A stretch of DNA of 29,913 nt, taken from CAIZGX01 sp044374295 (GTDB lineage Bacteria > Bacteroidota > Bacteroidia > Flavobacteriales_D > Sanyastnellaceae). Location of the stretch: contig JBILOU010000022.1 in assembly GCA_044374295.1 (NCBI GenBank), forward strand, positions 1-29,913, in the 5' to 3' direction. Both the position numbers and the translations under genes were made by a program. The stretch's first letter is position 1. Each line of letters opens with the position of its first letter. Under the pieces are notes generated by a model. That model was not told the origin of the DNA. It did no database searches and worked only from the letters and a program-made list of their open reading frames with translations. Shown here piece by piece: positions 7,231 through 15,331 of this stretch.

Positions 7231-7962
7231 TCACCAGTTTCTTGCCTGTAGGCGTAAACGGGTTAATACTATAAAAAACGCGCTCAACCCTACAAAGTAG
7301 AGAACGTCGCGCGAGTCAATCAATCCAATGCTCATGCCCGAGTAATGGTCCTCCATTCCCAAGCGAATAATGAATCGGTCTAATGATCCAAACAAGTTGA
7401 ATGTTCCCAAAGACTGAAATCCCGAATACATCACGAAGCTAATTAGCGCTGCAATCAAGAACGCTACAATCTGATTCTTCGTCAAGCTTGAGGCAAAAAT
7501 TCCAATACTTACATAAACACTCGCCAAGAAAATCAATCCTAAATAAGACCCCCAAGTTGCACCTGCGTCGATGTTTCCAACTGGATTACCCAAGAAGTAA
7601 ACTGAAAGGAAATAAACCAAGGTTGGAAAAATTGCGATTACCACAACCAACAATCCAGCTAAGTACTTCGCTAAAATAATTTGAAGGTCTGTAATGGGCT
7701 TGGTCATGAGCAATTCCAATGTGCCTTCTTTCTGTTCTTCAGCAAGCGAGCGCATGGTAATGGCAGGAATCAAGAATAGAAACACCCAAGGTGCTATGTA
7801 GAACAAGGTGTCAAGGGTAGCGTACTCCGCTTCCATGACATTCAAACTTCCCGGAAAAACCCACATGAATAACGAGGTCACAATCAAGAACACTGCAATA
7901 ACAATGTATCCGATTAACGAGGTTAAAAATGAGCGAATCTCTTTTTTTAATAATGCGATCAT
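7231..7962 (-). CDS. gldF: Gliding motility-associated ABC transporter permease GldF
   Basis: Integral membrane protein of 243 residues with about six helices. It begins MIALLKKEIRSF, the usual GldF start, and carries the ABC-2 type permease signature (RSLAEEQKEGTLELLMTKP) after the second helix. I chose ATG 7962; nine more codons are open upstream but overlap the preceding ABC gene. GldF works with the ATPase GldA and the auxiliary subunit GldG in Bacteroidota gliding. Neither is next to it here; gldG normally follows directly, but a terminator hairpin and pdhB follow instead. It starts 4 nt after the preceding ABC gene, so the two are likely co-transcribed. Confidence 0.85.
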   Translation of the reverse strand: MIALLKKEIRSFLTSLIGYIVIAVFLIVTSLFMWVFPGSLNVMEAEYATLDTLFYIAPWVFLFLIPAITMRSLAEEQKEGTLELLMTKPITDLQIILAKYLAGLLVVVIAIFPTLVYFLSVYFLGNPVGNIDAGATWGSYLGLIFLASVYVSIGIFASSLTKNQIVAFLIAALISFVMYSGFQSLGTFNLFGSLDRFIIRLGMEDHYSGMSIGLIDSRDVLYFVGLSAFFIVLTRLRLQARNW

Positions 7963-7966
7963 AGTC

Positions 7967-9766
7967 TTATAATTCTTGCATTTCAACAAGGGTCTTGTAC
8001 AACCCTTCTTGCGAAATTAGTTCTTTGTGTGTTCCGCGCTGCACAATTTCTCCAGCCTGCATAACCAGAATTAAATCGGCTTGCTGAATGGTGCTCAAAC
8101 GGTGTGCAATAACCAAAGCCGTTCTATTTTCCATCATGTTGGAAATAGCATCCTGCACATACTTTTCACTTTGGGTGTCCAAAGCTGAAGTGGCTTCGTC
8201 TAAAATTAAAATAGATGGATTCTTATAGATCGCACGAGCAATGGACAAACGCTGACGCTGTCCACCCGACAAACGCATTCCCCCATCGCCAATGTTCGTC
8301 TCGAATTTATTTTCCAACTCTTCAATGAACTCCAACGCATTCGACACACGCGCTGCCTCAATCAACTTCTCGTTGGTATGCGATTCAGAAAGAACAATGT
8401 TGTTGGCAACGGTGTCGTTGAACAGCAAAGCGTCTTGCGTAACCATGCCCATGTGCGCACGCACCGACTTCGTTTTCAAATGCGTGATTGCAACACCGTC
8501 GATATCGATGCTTCCTGAAGTGGGATCATAGAAACGCGCTAAAAGCATGGCCAGCGTAGTCTTTCCACTTCCTGAAGAACCCACCAATGCGACAGTCTGT
8601 CCTTTTTCAATATTGAAGGAAATGTTCTTCAACACCTCTTCTTCTCCGTATTTAAAACTGACGTTTTTGAAAGCTATTTCATTTTCGAACGACTTCAATT
8701 CAACCGCATTTGATTTATCTAAAACGGTTTCTTCCGCATTTAAAATTTCACGAATGCGTTCAAGACTCGCCATTCCCTTATTCACCTTGAAGATGGCATC
8801 GCTGAATTGTTTTGCGGGTTGAATAATTTGCGAGAACACCACCAAGTAACCGATGAGCAACTCGCCGCTAATTTCACCATTGAAAACGATAATTCCGCCC
8901 ACATAAAGAAGGACACTGATAACCATGAGCGAAATAAATTCCGACATGGGCGAAGCCAGATACTCGCGCTTGTACAACTTATGCATGAGACGAGAATACC
9001 CTTCGTTGGTCTCGTCGAATTTCTTTTCGAAATGATCTTCCGCATTGAAAACTTTAATGACACGAATGCCCGTCAAACTCTCATCGAGCAATGCAATCAA
9101 ATCTCCAAGATTCGATTTGCTTCGCTTCGCCGCATTCTTTAAACTTTTCGCAATGCGAGAGATTAAATAACCGCTTACCGGAAGAAATATGAACGCGAAC
9201 AGCGTGAGCTTCCAACTCATTAAAACCAAAGTCACCAAAGAGAAGAAGATCATGACTGGCGATTTCAACAAGGCTTCTAACGCACCAATAACAGAGAACT
9301 CGATTTCGTTCAAGTCGTTGGTCATGCGTGAAATCAAATCGCCTTTTCTTTCATTCGAGAAAAATGCCAATTGAAGCCGAAGAACCTTTTGATACATTTT
9401 CTTCCGAATGTCTCTTGAGACGCCTGTTCTGATTTTTGCAATACTCAAAAGTGAAACGTAGTTCACAGCGTTCTTCATTAAAGCCAAAACAACAATGAAC
9501 AAACACATAAGCAAGAGAACTTGCGGTTTTCCTTGTTCAAGTATAGCACCGTTCAATTGGTCTTTGAACTGATCCCACAATCCTTTGGCTTGCGTAACCG
9601 GAGCACCTCCACCCTGATTCACATCGAACAACACATACAAGAACGGAACGACACTGAGGAAAGTGAACAACGAAAAAATAGCGTTGAGTATGTTGAATAA
9701 AAAATTCCAAACCAACGACCCTTTGTAGTCGCCTAACAATCCGAATATGGCACGGAATGACTTCAT
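7967..9766 (-). CDS. ABC transporter, fused permease/ATPase (MsbA-like exporter)
   Basis: This 599-residue half-transporter has an N-terminal six-helix exporter domain (about residues 15-330) and a C-terminal nucleotide-binding domain. Walker A is GSSGSGKTT at 396-404, the signature LSGGQRQR at 499-506, and Walker B with the D-loop ILDEATSALD at 521-530, followed by the H-loop AHRLST. It would work as a homodimer in the inner membrane. Similarity to the MsbA/lipid-exporter group suggests export of lipid A precursors or another lipid, but substrate is not readable from sequence. Its ATG overlaps the purB stop (ATGA), which implies translational coupling, and gldF follows 4 nt downstream. Confidence 0.85.
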   Translation of the reverse strand: MKSFRAIFGLLGDYKGSLVWNFLFNILNAIFSLFTFLSVVPFLYVLFDVNQGGGAPVTQAKGLWDQFKDQLNGAILEQGKPQVLLLMCLFIVVLALMKNAVNYVSLLSIAKIRTGVSRDIRKKMYQKVLRLQLAFFSNERKGDLISRMTNDLNEIEFSVIGALEALLKSPVMIFFSLVTLVLMSWKLTLFAFIFLPVSGYLISRIAKSLKNAAKRSKSNLGDLIALLDESLTGIRVIKVFNAEDHFEKKFDETNEGYSRLMHKLYKREYLASPMSEFISLMVISVLLYVGGIIVFNGEISGELLIGYLVVFSQIIQPAKQFSDAIFKVNKGMASLERIREILNAEETVLDKSNAVELKSFENEIAFKNVSFKYGEEEVLKNISFNIEKGQTVALVGSSGSGKTTLAMLLARFYDPTSGSIDIDGVAITHLKTKSVRAHMGMVTQDALLFNDTVANNIVLSESHTNEKLIEAARVSNALEFIEELENKFETNIGDGGMRLSGGQRQRLSIARAIYKNPSILILDEATSALDTQSEKYVQDAISNMMENRTALVIAHRLSTIQQADLILVMQAGEIVQRGTHKELISQEGLYKTLVEMQEL

Positions 9767-11127
9767 TCGTGATCAGACATTAAGTCTATTCCAGTATAAT
9801 TTTCAGGACGAATGTTTTTCAATTCTGCTTTAATGGCATCGGAAACCTCAAGAATATCAATGAATGCATGAATATCTTGCTCTTCAACGCGATCTTTTCC
9901 GCGCGTTAAATTCTTCAACGCTTCATATGGTGCTTCGTATCCTTCTCTGCGAAGAACAGTTTGAATTCCTTCCGCGACAACCGCCCAATTGTTTTCCAAA
10001 TCAGCTGCAATCTTCGCTTCGTTCAACTTCAATTTGCCTAATCCCTTCAATATCGAATTCAACGCAATGACTGTGTGCGCCATAGGCACGCCCACGTTGC
10101 GAAGAACAGTGCTGTCGGTTAAATCGCGCTGAAGTCGGCTAACAGGAAGCTTCGCAGCCAAGTGTTCAAACAACGCGTTCGCGATTCCTAAATTTCCTTC
10201 CGCGTTTTCAAAGTCAATCGGGTTCACCTTGTGCGGCATGGCTGAAGAACCAACCTCACCTTCCTTCACAATCTGACGGAAGTAATCCATGCTTATGTAT
10301 GCCCAGATATCGCGACTTAAGTCGATCAATATTGTATTCAATCTTTTCAATCCATCGAACGACGCGGCCATGTGGTCGTAGTGTTCAATTTGTGTGGTGT
10401 ATTGCGAACGCGACAAGCGAAGCTTTTCACCCAAAAATTCATTCGCAAATTCAACCCAATCAATATCCGGATAAGCGACATGGTGTGCGTTGAAGTTTCC
10501 TGTTGCTCCTCCGAATTTCGCGGCCACTGGAATGTTTTCCAATTGTTGCAACTGCTCTTCCAATCTTTCAACAAAAACAAAAAACTCTTTTCCTAAACGG
10601 GTTGGAGAAGCCGGCTGACCGTGAGTACGTGCCAACATAGGAACGTCTTTCCACTCCTTGCTTCTTTCGGCCAAGTGATGCATGACCTCGTCAATTTTCG
10701 GAATGTACACATTCTCTAAGGAGTCGCGGAACGAAGCCGGAATAGCGGTGTTATTGATGTCTTGTGAAGTCAAGCCGAAGTGAACGAATTCCTTCACTGC
10801 GCCCAACTGCATTTCATCCATTTTATGTTTAATGAAATACTCAACGGCCTTCACGTCGTGATTCGTAATCTTCTCTTTGTCCTTGATCCATTGCGCATCT
10901 TCTTGCGAGAAGTTCGTGCAGATATCGCGCAGATGGACGAATGTATCAGGGGTAACGCTGGTTAATTGTGGAAGCGGAAGCTCGCAAAGCGCAATGAAGT
11001 ATTCCACTTCCACCCAAACTCTGTATTTGATGAGGGCGAATTCTGAAAAGTATTGTTGCAGGTCTTCGGTCTGACGGCGGTATCTGCCATCGATAGGGGA
11101 AATACTGAATAACGACGAATGGTCCAT
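9763..11127 (-). CDS. purB: Adenylosuccinate lyase
   Basis: PurB cleaves SAICAR to AICAR and adenylosuccinate to AMP in purine synthesis. The fumarate-lyase signature is present at residues 294-303 (SSAMPHKVNP), with the catalytic Ser at the start of the flexible loop, and an ARTHGQPASPT segment carries the conserved TxHGxxA motif. At 454 residues it matches the E. coli-type enzyme (456) in length and in the DISPIDGRY-like beginning (SISPIDGRYRR). It is the first gene of a probable three-gene operon with the ABC exporter (4-nt overlap) and gldF; the functional link is not obvious. A TACCTTTG box lies 17 nt upstream. Confidence 0.95.
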   Translation of the reverse strand: MDHSSLFSISPIDGRYRRQTEDLQQYFSEFALIKYRVWVEVEYFIALCELPLPQLTSVTPDTFVHLRDICTNFSQEDAQWIKDKEKITNHDVKAVEYFIKHKMDEMQLGAVKEFVHFGLTSQDINNTAIPASFRDSLENVYIPKIDEVMHHLAERSKEWKDVPMLARTHGQPASPTRLGKEFFVFVERLEEQLQQLENIPVAAKFGGATGNFNAHHVAYPDIDWVEFANEFLGEKLRLSRSQYTTQIEHYDHMAASFDGLKRLNTILIDLSRDIWAYISMDYFRQIVKEGEVGSSAMPHKVNPIDFENAEGNLGIANALFEHLAAKLPVSRLQRDLTDSTVLRNVGVPMAHTVIALNSILKGLGKLKLNEAKIAADLENNWAVVAEGIQTVLRREGYEAPYEALKNLTRGKDRVEEQDIHAFIDILEVSDAIKAELKNIRPENYTGIDLMSDHE

Positions 11128-11144
11128 GTTTAATTTCTAAGGCG

Positions 11145-11152
11145 CAAAGGTA
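11145..11152 (-). promoter_or_regulatory. purB: -7 box for purB (TACCTTTG)
   Basis: On the minus strand this reads TACCTTTG, an exact TAnnTTTG match ending 17 nt before the purB ATG. That allows a short leader of about 10 nt. No clear -33 TTTG at the usual distance is visible. Confidence 0.5.
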
Positions 11153-11178
11153 CAAACGGAAAGCGAGACAATCGCTAT

Positions 11179-11186
11179 TACATTTG
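11179..11186 (+). promoter_or_regulatory. -7 box of the hydrolase gene (TACATTTG)
   Basis: This exact TAnnTTTG match is separated by only four bases (CACC) from the ATG at 11191. The expected transcription start falls on or next to the start codon. It lies 26 nt from the divergent purB box. Confidence 0.55.
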
Positions 11187-11190
11187 CACC

Positions 11191-12042
11191 ATGAAACTAC
11201 ATGTTATAGACACTGGATTTTTCAAATTAGACGGCGGTGCCATGTTCGGCGTAGTTCCGAAACAGTTGTGGCAGAAGACCAATCCGGCCGACGAGCTAAA
11301 CCTTTGCACCTGGGCCATGCGTTGTTTGTTGGTGGAAGACGGCGATCGTCTTACCCTCATAGACACCGGCATTGGCAGTAAACAAAGTGAAAAATTCTTT
11401 TCGCACTATCATCTGCAAGACACTCTCACCATTGACCAATCGCTTGACCTGAAAGGGTTTCATAGAAACGACATTACCGATGTGCTGCTTACGCATTTGC
11501 ATTTCGACCATTGCGGCGGCAGCATTGAGTACAATTCAACCCGCGAACATTTTCAGCCTGCCTTTCCGAACGCGAAGTTCTGGAGCAACGAAAATCACTG
11601 GAAGTGGGCCACAGCGCCTAACCCACGCGAAAAAGCCAGTTTCCTTTCAGAAAACATTCTTCCGATTCAACAAAGCGGACAATTGAATTTCATTGAACGC
11701 GTGAACAACGTCTCGCCCACTCCGCTTGGCTTCGACGTATTATTTGTAGACGGACATACCGACAGCATGATGATTCCGCATATTTCCTACATGGGAAAAA
11801 CGGTGGTATTCATGGCGGATCTTTTGCCATCTGTCGGACACATTCCACTTCCTTACGTTATGGGCTACGATACCCGTCCGCTTTTAACAATGACTGAAAA
11901 AGAACTCTTCCTCAACACCGCAGCCGACCAGGGTTACGTGCTCTTCTTCGAACACGACAGTGTGAATGAGTGTTGTACGCTTCAACACACAGATAAGGGA
12001 GTTCGCGTTAAAGAGACTGGCAGGTTTACTGATTTTTTTTAG
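11191..12042 (+). CDS. Metallo-beta-lactamase-fold hydrolase (lactonase-like)
   Basis: This 283-residue cytoplasmic protein has the metal-binding motif THLHFDHCGG at residues 101-110 (His102, His104, Asp106, His107), a further His in VDGHTDSM, an Asp in FMADLLPS and a late His in FFEHDS. Together these give a di-metal site. The overall pattern resembles the N-acyl-homoserine lactonase/MBL-fold hydrolase group, but many such enzymes act on other lactones, thioesters or phosphodiesters, so the substrate is open. No signal peptide is seen. It is divergent from purB with its own close promoter. A long hairpin array follows the stop. Confidence 0.8.
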   Translation: MKLHVIDTGFFKLDGGAMFGVVPKQLWQKTNPADELNLCTWAMRCLLVEDGDRLTLIDTGIGSKQSEKFFSHYHLQDTLTIDQSLDLKGFHRNDITDVLLTHLHFDHCGGSIEYNSTREHFQPAFPNAKFWSNENHWKWATAPNPREKASFLSENILPIQQSGQLNFIERVNNVSPTPLGFDVLFVDGHTDSMMIPHISYMGKTVVFMADLLPSVGHIPLPYVMGYDTRPLLTMTEKELFLNTAADQGYVLFFEHDSVNECCTLQHTDKGVRVKETGRFTDFF

Positions 12043-12065
12043 AACCTTTTCCGGCTATTCGTTCC

Positions 12066-12259
12066 AAGCTTTTTGCTCCGCAAAAAGGCTTTCCACTGCT
12101 ATCCGGGGTACTTTAATCCGCGGAGCGGAATAGTCCTGAAAGGATAAATCCCGAAGGGACTAGTCCGCTATGCGGATGTATCCCAGAGGGACTGGTCCGC
12201 TATGCGGATGTATCCCAGAGGGACTGGTCCGCTGTGCGGATGTATCCCGAAGGGACAAG
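12066..12259 (+). repeat. Mini-hairpin array B (TCC-type stems)
   Basis: A larger hairpin comes first: TTTTTGC (12070-12076), loop TCC, GCAAAAA (12080-12086), flanked by AAGC/GCTT with one bulged G. From 12117 there are nine mini-hairpins with 3-nt loops: TCCGC-GGA-GCGGA, TCCT-GAA-AGGA, TCCC-GAA-GGGA, then alternating TCCGC-T(A/G)T-GCGGA and TCCC-(AGA/GAA)-GGGA units. The 4-nt linkers are ATAG, TAAA, CTAG, then TGTA and CTGG alternating. Two copies of a 32-nt period are nearly exact, starting at 12164 and 12196. All stems begin with T and end with A. It fills the gap between two same-strand genes. Confidence 0.85.
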
Positions 12260-12295
12260 TCTGCCTTCCTTAACATTAAGTTCACTTTGAAAAGT

Positions 12296-12303
12296 TATAT
12301 TTG
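12296..12303 (+). promoter_or_regulatory. -7 box of the PycTM-like gene (TATATTTG)
   Basis: Exact TAnnTTTG match, five bases before the ATG at 12309. This predicts transcription starting at or very near the start codon, as at 5269, 11191 and 29594. Confidence 0.55.
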
Positions 12304-12308
12304 CGGAC

Positions 12309-12836
12309 ATGAATACCGAGAAACACGATAACACGAACTGGATGTACATGTTGCGAACGACGCAGCAGCACCATGTTCAGTTAAGTTCATTTGCAGATCA
12401 AAAAGCGAACATCATTATTGCAAGCAATTGTATTATTTTCTCAATAACCCTCGCTCGTATTGAAACTGCCATGGGCTATTGGGGTGTTTGGTCGTTGCTA
12501 GCAACTTCGGTATTGTGCATTATCACAGCCGTAATGGTTGTAGCGCCGTTGTCTTTACCGAAACAGCGTCCTTCCTTCGATTCGAAAAATTTCAACCCAT
12601 TATTTTTCACGCATTTCAGCGCATACACTCCGGAAGAATATGACAGTCGAATGAAACAAATCATGGAGACAAAAGAAGAAGTTCAAGAAGCCATGATTCG
12701 CGACATCTACCAAATTGGAAAAGTCCTTTCAACACGTAAATACCCCTTCTTAAAAATAAGCTCTGCCATATTCATCGGCGGAATGATCTTAAGCCTTGTG
12801 TTATTCACCATTCAAATCGGAATGGATAAATTTTAA
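12309..12836 (+). CDS. PycTM-like membrane protein (Pycsar effector family), orphan
   Basis: A 175-residue protein with three predicted helices (about 35-54, 58-82, 149-171) and a charged, probably cytoplasmic, middle segment. The HHVQLSSFADQKANIIIA stretch at 21-38 is characteristic of the family annotated as Pycsar system effector (PycTM), in which transmembrane effectors sense cyclic cCMP or cUMP and damage the membrane during phage attack. No uridylate/cytidylate cyclase (PycC) is found on either side. Standalone relatives are common in Bacteroidota, so it may be an effector with a distant partner or have a housekeeping role. The family call rests on motif recognition alone. Confidence 0.65.
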   Translation: MNTEKHDNTNWMYMLRTTQQHHVQLSSFADQKANIIIASNCIIFSITLARIETAMGYWGVWSLLATSVLCIITAVMVVAPLSLPKQRPSFDSKNFNPLFFTHFSAYTPEEYDSRMKQIMETKEEVQEAMIRDIYQIGKVLSTRKYPFLKISSAIFIGGMILSLVLFTIQIGMDKF

Positions 12837-12860
12837 AATATCTTCTCTCACAGAAGGTTT

Positions 12861-12887
12861 AATTGCAACGCAATTGATCACGAAGTG
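12861..12887. repeat. Short mini-hairpin pair
   Basis: AATTGC-AAC-GCAATT (12861-12875) is followed after GAT by CAC-GAA-GTG (12879-12887; extendable to TCAC/GTGA). Both have 3-nt loops, as in the larger arrays. They lie between the converging PycTM-like gene and the T9SS cargo gene, next to CTTCT-CTCAC-AGAAG at about 12842-12856. The pair probably acts as a bidirectional 3' end. Confidence 0.5.
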
Positions 12888-12892
12888 AGTCT

Positions 12893-15238
12893 TCAGTTTC
12901 TTTTGATCATCAAATCGCTCTCAATCTGCTGTTCTTCATTCACGTGAAGTGTATAGAAATAGGTTCCGTCGGACAATTCTGAAGCATTCCAATTATTCAA
13001 ATATGGAGAGGCTTCGAAAACCTTTGTTCCCCACCTGTTAAAGACTTCCAATCGATTCCTCGAATAAAATTCTAAGTACTGAAATTCCAAAATATCATTC
13101 AGGCCATCTCCGTTTGGCGTAATAATGTTTATGGGAGTTATTGTAGCAGGAACTACCTGAAAATCTTGACAATACTCTACTGTGCAATTGGCATCTGATG
13201 TTGTTGTCAGACAAACATTGTAAACGCCAGGAATGGGATAGGAATAAACCACCGTAGAACCAGTACTTGAATTCCCGTTTCCAAAATCCCATGCAGATTC
13301 TGCAATGTTCGAGGCAAAGGCATCTGACACGTCAGTGAACAATACTTCGTTGTAAACCACTACAGGATTCGGATTGGCCAGATAACCCGCATCAATTGTC
13401 GGTTGAACATTCACTAAATACTGAATCGTATCTGAGAAACAACCATTCAATTCGGCGAATGCGCTGTATGAAACATCAACGCTTGTGGTATCAGAAACAA
13501 AGAACTGAGAAGTGAAAGAACTGCTCCCTACTTGACCATTTCCAGCCCAAGTAATCGTTGCGTTGGGAAGACAAGATTGAACGGTAACATCAAATGGTTC
13601 GTTGTTGCAAACAACTAAGTTCACAGGTAAGAAGGAAACATCAGGAGCGGGCTTTCTGTTTAAAACCGCTGGAGTAATTCCTATAAGCTGTGTGCCACAG
13701 GCATCGAGCACCTGGGGAATTGGAATGTCTAACGTTGGATCTGTATTGCAGTAATCGGGACAGTTCGGAATGCTCAATTGCAATTGCTTCGACGAATTTC
13801 CAATGTTACAAGGTTCCGCAGTGCCCGTGACAATGCTTCCGGACATCCAAGGGTGAGTAATGGTATACGGAGGTACCCCGTATTTCATGCGAATGGTTCC
13901 AGTAACTTCACAATTGGTGGTGCATGTGGCTGTGCTAGGCACAGACCATTCACTGCCGAATGTTTCAACGGTATGTCCCTCTATGTATGCCGTAAAAGGC
14001 CAAAGTGAGAACTGGTCATAGTAAATATAATTTGTATTACATCCATTATCTATGAATGTTCTGCCTAAATGCATCCGTAAATAAAAATTCTGCTGTGAAC
14101 AGGTAGGTACAAAACAACACATCAATGGGTTGCGCATATCGTAATCCATTAAATAAGCCGTTCCCGCGAGATTTGCATTTGCACCTGTAACGGTAAACTC
14201 TGTTGTTTGACCACACTCTGTGCTGAAATACATAGACCCGTCTGACATCCAAGCAGCAGTAAAAGGATCGGCATAATAACTTGCTTGAACCAACAATCCC
14301 GTAACTGTCACTCCGCCCGGAACGTTTACTTGAATACTGTCTACATTGTACTGCGGCATAAAGCAAGACGGCATGTAACCGCCATTCCACAACGACAGAG
14401 GCCCTGTAATCAGCGGATCAATTTCTACCGGATAACTTCTAGAAGCATCAGTTAACCAGTTTTCTTCAATGTGAATCTGAACTTGGATTTCACTCTTTTG
14501 AATCTCATTGAACGAATAACTTGCTAAGAAGAATTCACCCTGTTCGTCTATACAAATAGCACCACCGAGGGTAGAAATAATATCACCTTTATCATTGATT
14601 ACTTCCACACTGCCTTTCCATTTTCCGTTGACCCATTTCCCCTTGGCGGAATTGAAATTTAATTTCGCGCCAATTGGAAGTTTCAATTCTTCCTTAATTA
14701 CGTATTCGTCGTGCTCGCAATTTGGAACTTCAGAAATAAAAAGGGAAGACTTTACGGCATTGTTTCGAACATCTAGTTTTTGCACAAGTCCTTCGATGTG
14801 GTATTCAAAAATACCTTCGTTTTCGACTAAATTATTTAAGTTAAAACTGTGCTGAAACAAATACGGCCTATATGCAACAGATTCTTTGCCTTTCGCATTA
14901 AGTCTTATGAAACCCTTATCCGAAATGACAATCGGAAGTTTTTGTTCTGAGAATTGTAATTCATTTTCATAACGCTCATAATTCTTAGTTATAGGCTGCC
15001 ATTTTCCACTTTCATCTTTGTAATGAATAGGGCTGAACGAATTTTTTGAAATTATCCTACCGTCTGAAAAGCGAAAGAGCGAGGTGCGCTCTGTTCTCGC
15101 CTCCACTTCTTCAATAGCATCGGAAAGATCTACCTTCGCGCTGTTACCAAGCGCTGTGTTTTGGTATAAGTTTTTCTGTGCATGCAAAGAAAAAAACATG
15201 CAAAAAAATCCCAGAATGAGGTTGAGTGTCTTTTTCAT
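12893..15238 (-). CDS. Secreted protein with PKD domain and T9SS type B sorting domain
   Basis: A 781-residue exported protein. A signal peptide occupies residues 1-20 (MKKTLNLILGFFCMFFSLHA). The middle is a beta-rich, Cys-containing region of unknown function with a GPLSLWNGGYMPSCF segment. A PKD-type domain (about 640-700: AWDFGNGNSS, YSYPIPGVYNVCLTT) comes before the C-terminal gliding-motility/CHU_C type sorting domain (about 700-781: ITPNGDGLNDILEF, LEVFNRWGTKVFE, LSDGTYFYTLH). It is therefore a predicted cargo of the type IX secretion system, exposed at or released from the cell surface, possibly an adhesin. No enzymatic domain was recognised. A palindrome overlaps its promoter region (15251-15270). 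Confidence 0.85.
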   Translation of the reverse strand: MKKTLNLILGFFCMFFSLHAQKNLYQNTALGNSAKVDLSDAIEEVEARTERTSLFRFSDGRIISKNSFSPIHYKDESGKWQPITKNYERYENELQFSEQKLPIVISDKGFIRLNAKGKESVAYRPYLFQHSFNLNNLVENEGIFEYHIEGLVQKLDVRNNAVKSSLFISEVPNCEHDEYVIKEELKLPIGAKLNFNSAKGKWVNGKWKGSVEVINDKGDIISTLGGAICIDEQGEFFLASYSFNEIQKSEIQVQIHIEENWLTDASRSYPVEIDPLITGPLSLWNGGYMPSCFMPQYNVDSIQVNVPGGVTVTGLLVQASYYADPFTAAWMSDGSMYFSTECGQTTEFTVTGANANLAGTAYLMDYDMRNPLMCCFVPTCSQQNFYLRMHLGRTFIDNGCNTNYIYYDQFSLWPFTAYIEGHTVETFGSEWSVPSTATCTTNCEVTGTIRMKYGVPPYTITHPWMSGSIVTGTAEPCNIGNSSKQLQLSIPNCPDYCNTDPTLDIPIPQVLDACGTQLIGITPAVLNRKPAPDVSFLPVNLVVCNNEPFDVTVQSCLPNATITWAGNGQVGSSSFTSQFFVSDTTSVDVSYSAFAELNGCFSDTIQYLVNVQPTIDAGYLANPNPVVVYNEVLFTDVSDAFASNIAESAWDFGNGNSSTGSTVVYSYPIPGVYNVCLTTTSDANCTVEYCQDFQVVPATITPINIITPNGDGLNDILEFQYLEFYSRNRLEVFNRWGTKVFEASPYLNNWNASELSDGTYFYTLHVNEEQQIESDLMIKRN

Positions 15239-15250
15239 GATTAGTTTAAG

Positions 15251-15270
15251 GTTGAATAAAGATATTCAAC
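15251..15270 (-). promoter_or_regulatory. Palindrome over a -7-like box upstream of the T9SS cargo gene
   Basis: GTTGAATA and TATTCAAC form a perfect 8-bp inverted repeat around AAGA. On the minus strand it contains TATCTTTA, one base off TAnnTTTG, about 20 nt before the ATG at 15238. The overlap of a symmetric site with the promoter core suggests a repressor operator. This is inference from layout. Confidence 0.4.
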
Positions 15271-15331
15271 ATTCTCGAATAAACCACTTCACATATCAGA
15301 AATTCTCTCGCTTATCTTCTATTAACTTTTC

